Shown piece after piece: positions 61,268 to 64,000 of a stretch of DNA of 64,000 nucleotides. A model generated the notes under the pieces. That model worked only from the letters and a program-made list of their open reading frames with translations, ran no database searches and was not told where the DNA came from. This DNA is from Hirudinaria manillensis (Eukaryota; Annelida; Clitellata; Hirudinida; Hirudinidae). Both the position numbers and the translations under genes were made by a program. The first letter of the stretch is position 1. Every line of letters begins with the position of its first letter. The DNA is taken from positions 4,048,142 to 4,112,141 of the forward strand of contig CM067532.1 in NCBI GenBank assembly GCA_034509925.1. The letters run 5' to 3'.

Positions 61268-63916
61268 ATGGAAGTTGTGGAAGGTGATTATGAAGTCAGA
61301 GAGTTAGTGGGATGTACTTTCAAATCACAAATTAATCAGGATAACATCCATCCTCCAGTGCTTAATACTCAAGAATTTTGCAATGAAGAAAATATTAATG
61401 ACTGCTTGATTTACCTGAATCAGGTTTGTTGATATGTCACTATTTCATTGCCAAGTAGATTTTATTTTATTTTCATGAGGATTTTTTAGTATTTGGAATG
61501 TACATTTGGGTGCTCTTAATTTTTGAAGTTTTAAAATTTCACTGATCTGCCTGATGAGTTCCAGCATATAAAAAATAACTAAGTTATTAAAAATTATGAA
61601 AAGAATTGGATATTATTTGTAGATCACTCAACAATTTTGATAGATTTTCTAAAGAAAATCAAATTTAACAAAACAATCATGACTTGTCTAAATGCTAATT
61701 TAGACGTTCTTTCAAGAACATGATCATTTTAAACATTAAATGTGGAAAAAGCATAAAAAGTGTTTTCAGTTTTCTTTTTAGATTTAGTTTCAGTAAGCAC
61801 ATGATGTAACATGAGCATTGGCATTATTTGGCATTCAAATAATTTGTAATACTTTGCTGCCGGTCTGTTTTAGATATTTTAATTTGCTAAACTTATGTTC
61901 ATAGAATTTTATCTGACATTTCTTTCACAAATTTTTGAGATCGTCTTTGAGATTGAAGTTAATAAATTGCCATCTGGGAAACAGGTTACTTTCTATGCAA
62001 AGTATGAAAAAGGATATTTGAGAAGCTGACCTTAAACTATTACAGTGTTGAATTTTTCTTGCTTTGGCATATGCAAATATCTAGTAAAAAAAGTAGAATG
62101 GGCATAAGAAAAATGGGAGCTGTAAACTGAGACTCAGCAAATATATCATCAAAAAGATCACAATAAATGAATGGTTCATTAACTGTTCAGCAGTTTGATA
62201 TGCTGAAAATTTGGAGCTTATTGGGAATGATGAAGCAGTAGAATCTCAAACTCAAGGGATGAACAGTAGGAGTCACCAATTCACTGTTCCATCATCAAAA
62301 GAAACAGAAAATGAGGCCTGATTTATTTGCTAAGATGTCTTGCTGGATAAAACTATTAGAGAGCTTAGTCAGCAATAGTCAGAAGATCAAATTCTATTTC
62401 CAAGCAAAACTTACTGCCTAGCTTCTATATTATGTAAAACAATTGAGGGCATACCTCTCATCTCAGTTGGATTTTTTCCTTGCATAAGGATATCGTACAT
62501 TAAATTTATACTTTAACATTTAGATCAGTGAATGATTTGATTGGGCTTTTAAAGAGCTGTTAACAGTTCTAATTAATTCTTAGGAGTTGATCAATCGTGG
62601 GATGAACTGCATGTTTACTGATCCAAATGACTTCAAAATCTCCTCAATCATCAATTCTATGTTTGGGCTTCTACAAAAAATTCATCAATCAATTGTCAAC
62701 AGGGATTCCTTGGAAGAAAGGTTAGTGATTTTCCACTCCAAAAATAAATATTTTATGGAAACCTGGATTTTAAATTATTATTATTTTATTCTTATTGCAT
62801 TTATTAATGCATCACTCATTGGAAAACAAGAAAAACATTTAATATATTGCTTTGAACATGTACATAGCAGGCACAAAGCACTTAGTGAGGTGGAACGAGT
62901 GCAAGCAGAGAAAAGGCGGCTGAAGTCAAAGTTGGATGCATCTGAGAAAGAGTTGATCACATACAAAAATAAGGTGGACTTTCTCAGCAAAGAACTTACT
63001 GAAAAAGAAATTAAAGTGAAATCTGATAAAGATGAGGTTTATCATAATGTTTACATTCTAATTTGGTATTATGCTTCATTTAAATGTGGTTAATTTTAAC
63101 TAATCATAAGTTTCCTAATTGCATTTCACTGCAGGCAACAATTTAATGCCAGAAACCAACCTTTTATTATTCAAATAATTCCATTTCACTGCTCTCATCA
63201 GGAGACTTTCACTTAGCATAAGTACAGAAATTTAAATGTTGGACTAAATATAAAATTCAGGAATAAATAAGCAAACAAAACACAGATAAAAAATCAAACA
63301 AAATCTTTCTTAAAGTTTATCACATTAATCTGAGCATTTAATCCTATGTTTGACTCTCATCTCATGCACTCATTGCTTGGTAGACAACTAGTCCACCATT
63401 ACACCACTCATGCTGATCCTATAATTTTCTGTTCATGAATGTGCTACCAGCATAATATAGTCATTAAAAGACATCATGCATTCCAAATTTTAAAGGTTTG
63501 CTTGGCCCCTTTAATTAAACTACATCCTTCAGCTCAAATCCACTACTTGGCAGACTCCACTGCTCTTAAGCCATCCAGACAGGCCTGAAAAATACTCTCA
63601 TCTCTTCCAAATTTTTTTGGTGACTAGTGTTGATCTTATGATGTTCATGGCCGAGTCTGGCCGGTCAGCCTTTCTAAACAATTTCACATTTTAAATTACT
63701 ATATGATCACAAGAATTTTCTCATGAAAAATCTTGATTGGATATGGGATAGATTTCTTATTTCAATTTTTTTTTCAATAGGTAAGAAATCTGCAGGTCCT
63801 TTTAAGAAGTATAAATATGCAGCATAAAAATGCTGCAAAGAAAGATGAAAAAGAAATTAGGAGTTTGAAAGAAAAGCTTAATTGTTTACTTTCAGAAAAA
63901 AGATGTGTGCTTCCTG
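61268..63916 (+). CDS. SSX2IP: SSX2IP/ADIP-like centrosomal coiled-coil protein, 3' part beyond the window
   Basis: SSX2IP (ADIP, afadin- and alpha-actinin-binding protein) works in centrosome maturation and microtubule anchoring and binds afadin at junctions. Four coding exons join in phase: 61268-61423, 62584-62720, 62871-63036, 63781-63916 (ends in phase 1 at a gtttgt donor). The first two encode the family's N-terminal segment (NDCLIYLNQELINRGM, FGLLQKIHQSIVNRD). The third begins a long coiled coil (ALSEVERVQAEKRRLKSKL). The fourth carries the conserved VRNLQVLLRSINMQHKNAAK block. An AG acceptor immediately before the ATG implies a non-coding first exon further upstream. The rest of the protein, which would be several hundred residues, is past the right edge. 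Confidence 0.85.
63037..63780 (+). other. SSX2IP intron, no other feature seen
   Basis: The block 63330-63660 is somewhat less AT-rich and may be an old repeat (it includes TTGGTAGACAACTAGTCCAC). No open frame or known motif was found in it. Confidence 0.4.
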
Positions 63917-64000
63917 GTTTGTATTGTAATTTTTAGAAATTTTAATTTAAATGCATTGGGCTAATCTCCATTAAAGATTATGGATGTGAACATTTAATTT

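Noticed and set aside
1..64000. tRNA or rRNA genes and CRISPR-like arrays
   Set aside because: No cloverleaf with A/B boxes, no ribosomal RNA sequence and no regularly spaced repeats with unique spacers were found by eye.

Overview
This is animal nuclear DNA. It is AT-rich, its genes are split by many GT-AG introns (from 45 bp to several kb), and it carries decayed LINE and DNA-transposon remnants, a vertebrate-type (TTAGGG)n interstitial repeat and long AT microsatellites. No bacterial or viral gene organisation is visible. The C-terminal half of the tropomyosin looks mollusc/annelid-like. A full DHCR24 and TTAGGG-type repeats argue against an insect or nematode. My best inference is a spiralian (lophotrochozoan) invertebrate, possibly a fast-evolving lineage; the phylum cannot be fixed from this window.

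Layout. 1-7742 (-): B3GALNT2-like GT31 glycosyltransferase, 3' end uncertain at the left edge, with a dead LINE in one intron. 7900-9613: weak plus-strand coding-like segments, unrecognised. 10056-22377 (+): complete MED13 in 30 exons; the exon lengths sum to 6780 nt, giving 2259 residues. 24574-24914: hAT-like MITE. 26149-37557 (-): five-exon gene for a secreted protein with three Ig-like domains; its introns hold the telomere-like repeat, a 30-bp minisatellite and AT-rich satellites. 37558-41709: gene-poor. 41710-43667 (+): ZC3H3-like protein with five CCCH fingers. 45037-47396 (-): complete DHCR24. 48080-49400 (+): decayed CR1/L2-type LINE. 49633-50605 (+): complete UBE2L3. 50824-51195 (-): C-terminal part of a TMEM79-like MAPEG protein, whose 5' end abuts a LINE fragment. 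52984-54437 (-): complete 284-residue tropomyosin. 57040-57413 (+): LINE 3' end. 58219-59928 (-): complete centrin. 61268-63916 and onward (+): SSX2IP/ADIP, cut by the right edge.

Most genes are unrelated housekeeping or developmental neighbours. The one pair that may share a job is centrin and SSX2IP, both centrosome/basal-body proteins, arranged head to head about 1.3 kb apart. For nine genes I traced exon joins by hand from GT/AG sites and codon phase. MED13, DHCR24, ZC3H3, UBE2L3, tropomyosin, centrin and the Ig gene each close in frame from ATG to stop, which strongly supports those models. I did not find a convincing previously undescribed multi-gene system. The most unusual signals are the atypical Ig protein, the LINE/TMEM79 junction, the apparent lack of the EDV motif at the end of B3GALNT2, and several unclassified repeats.
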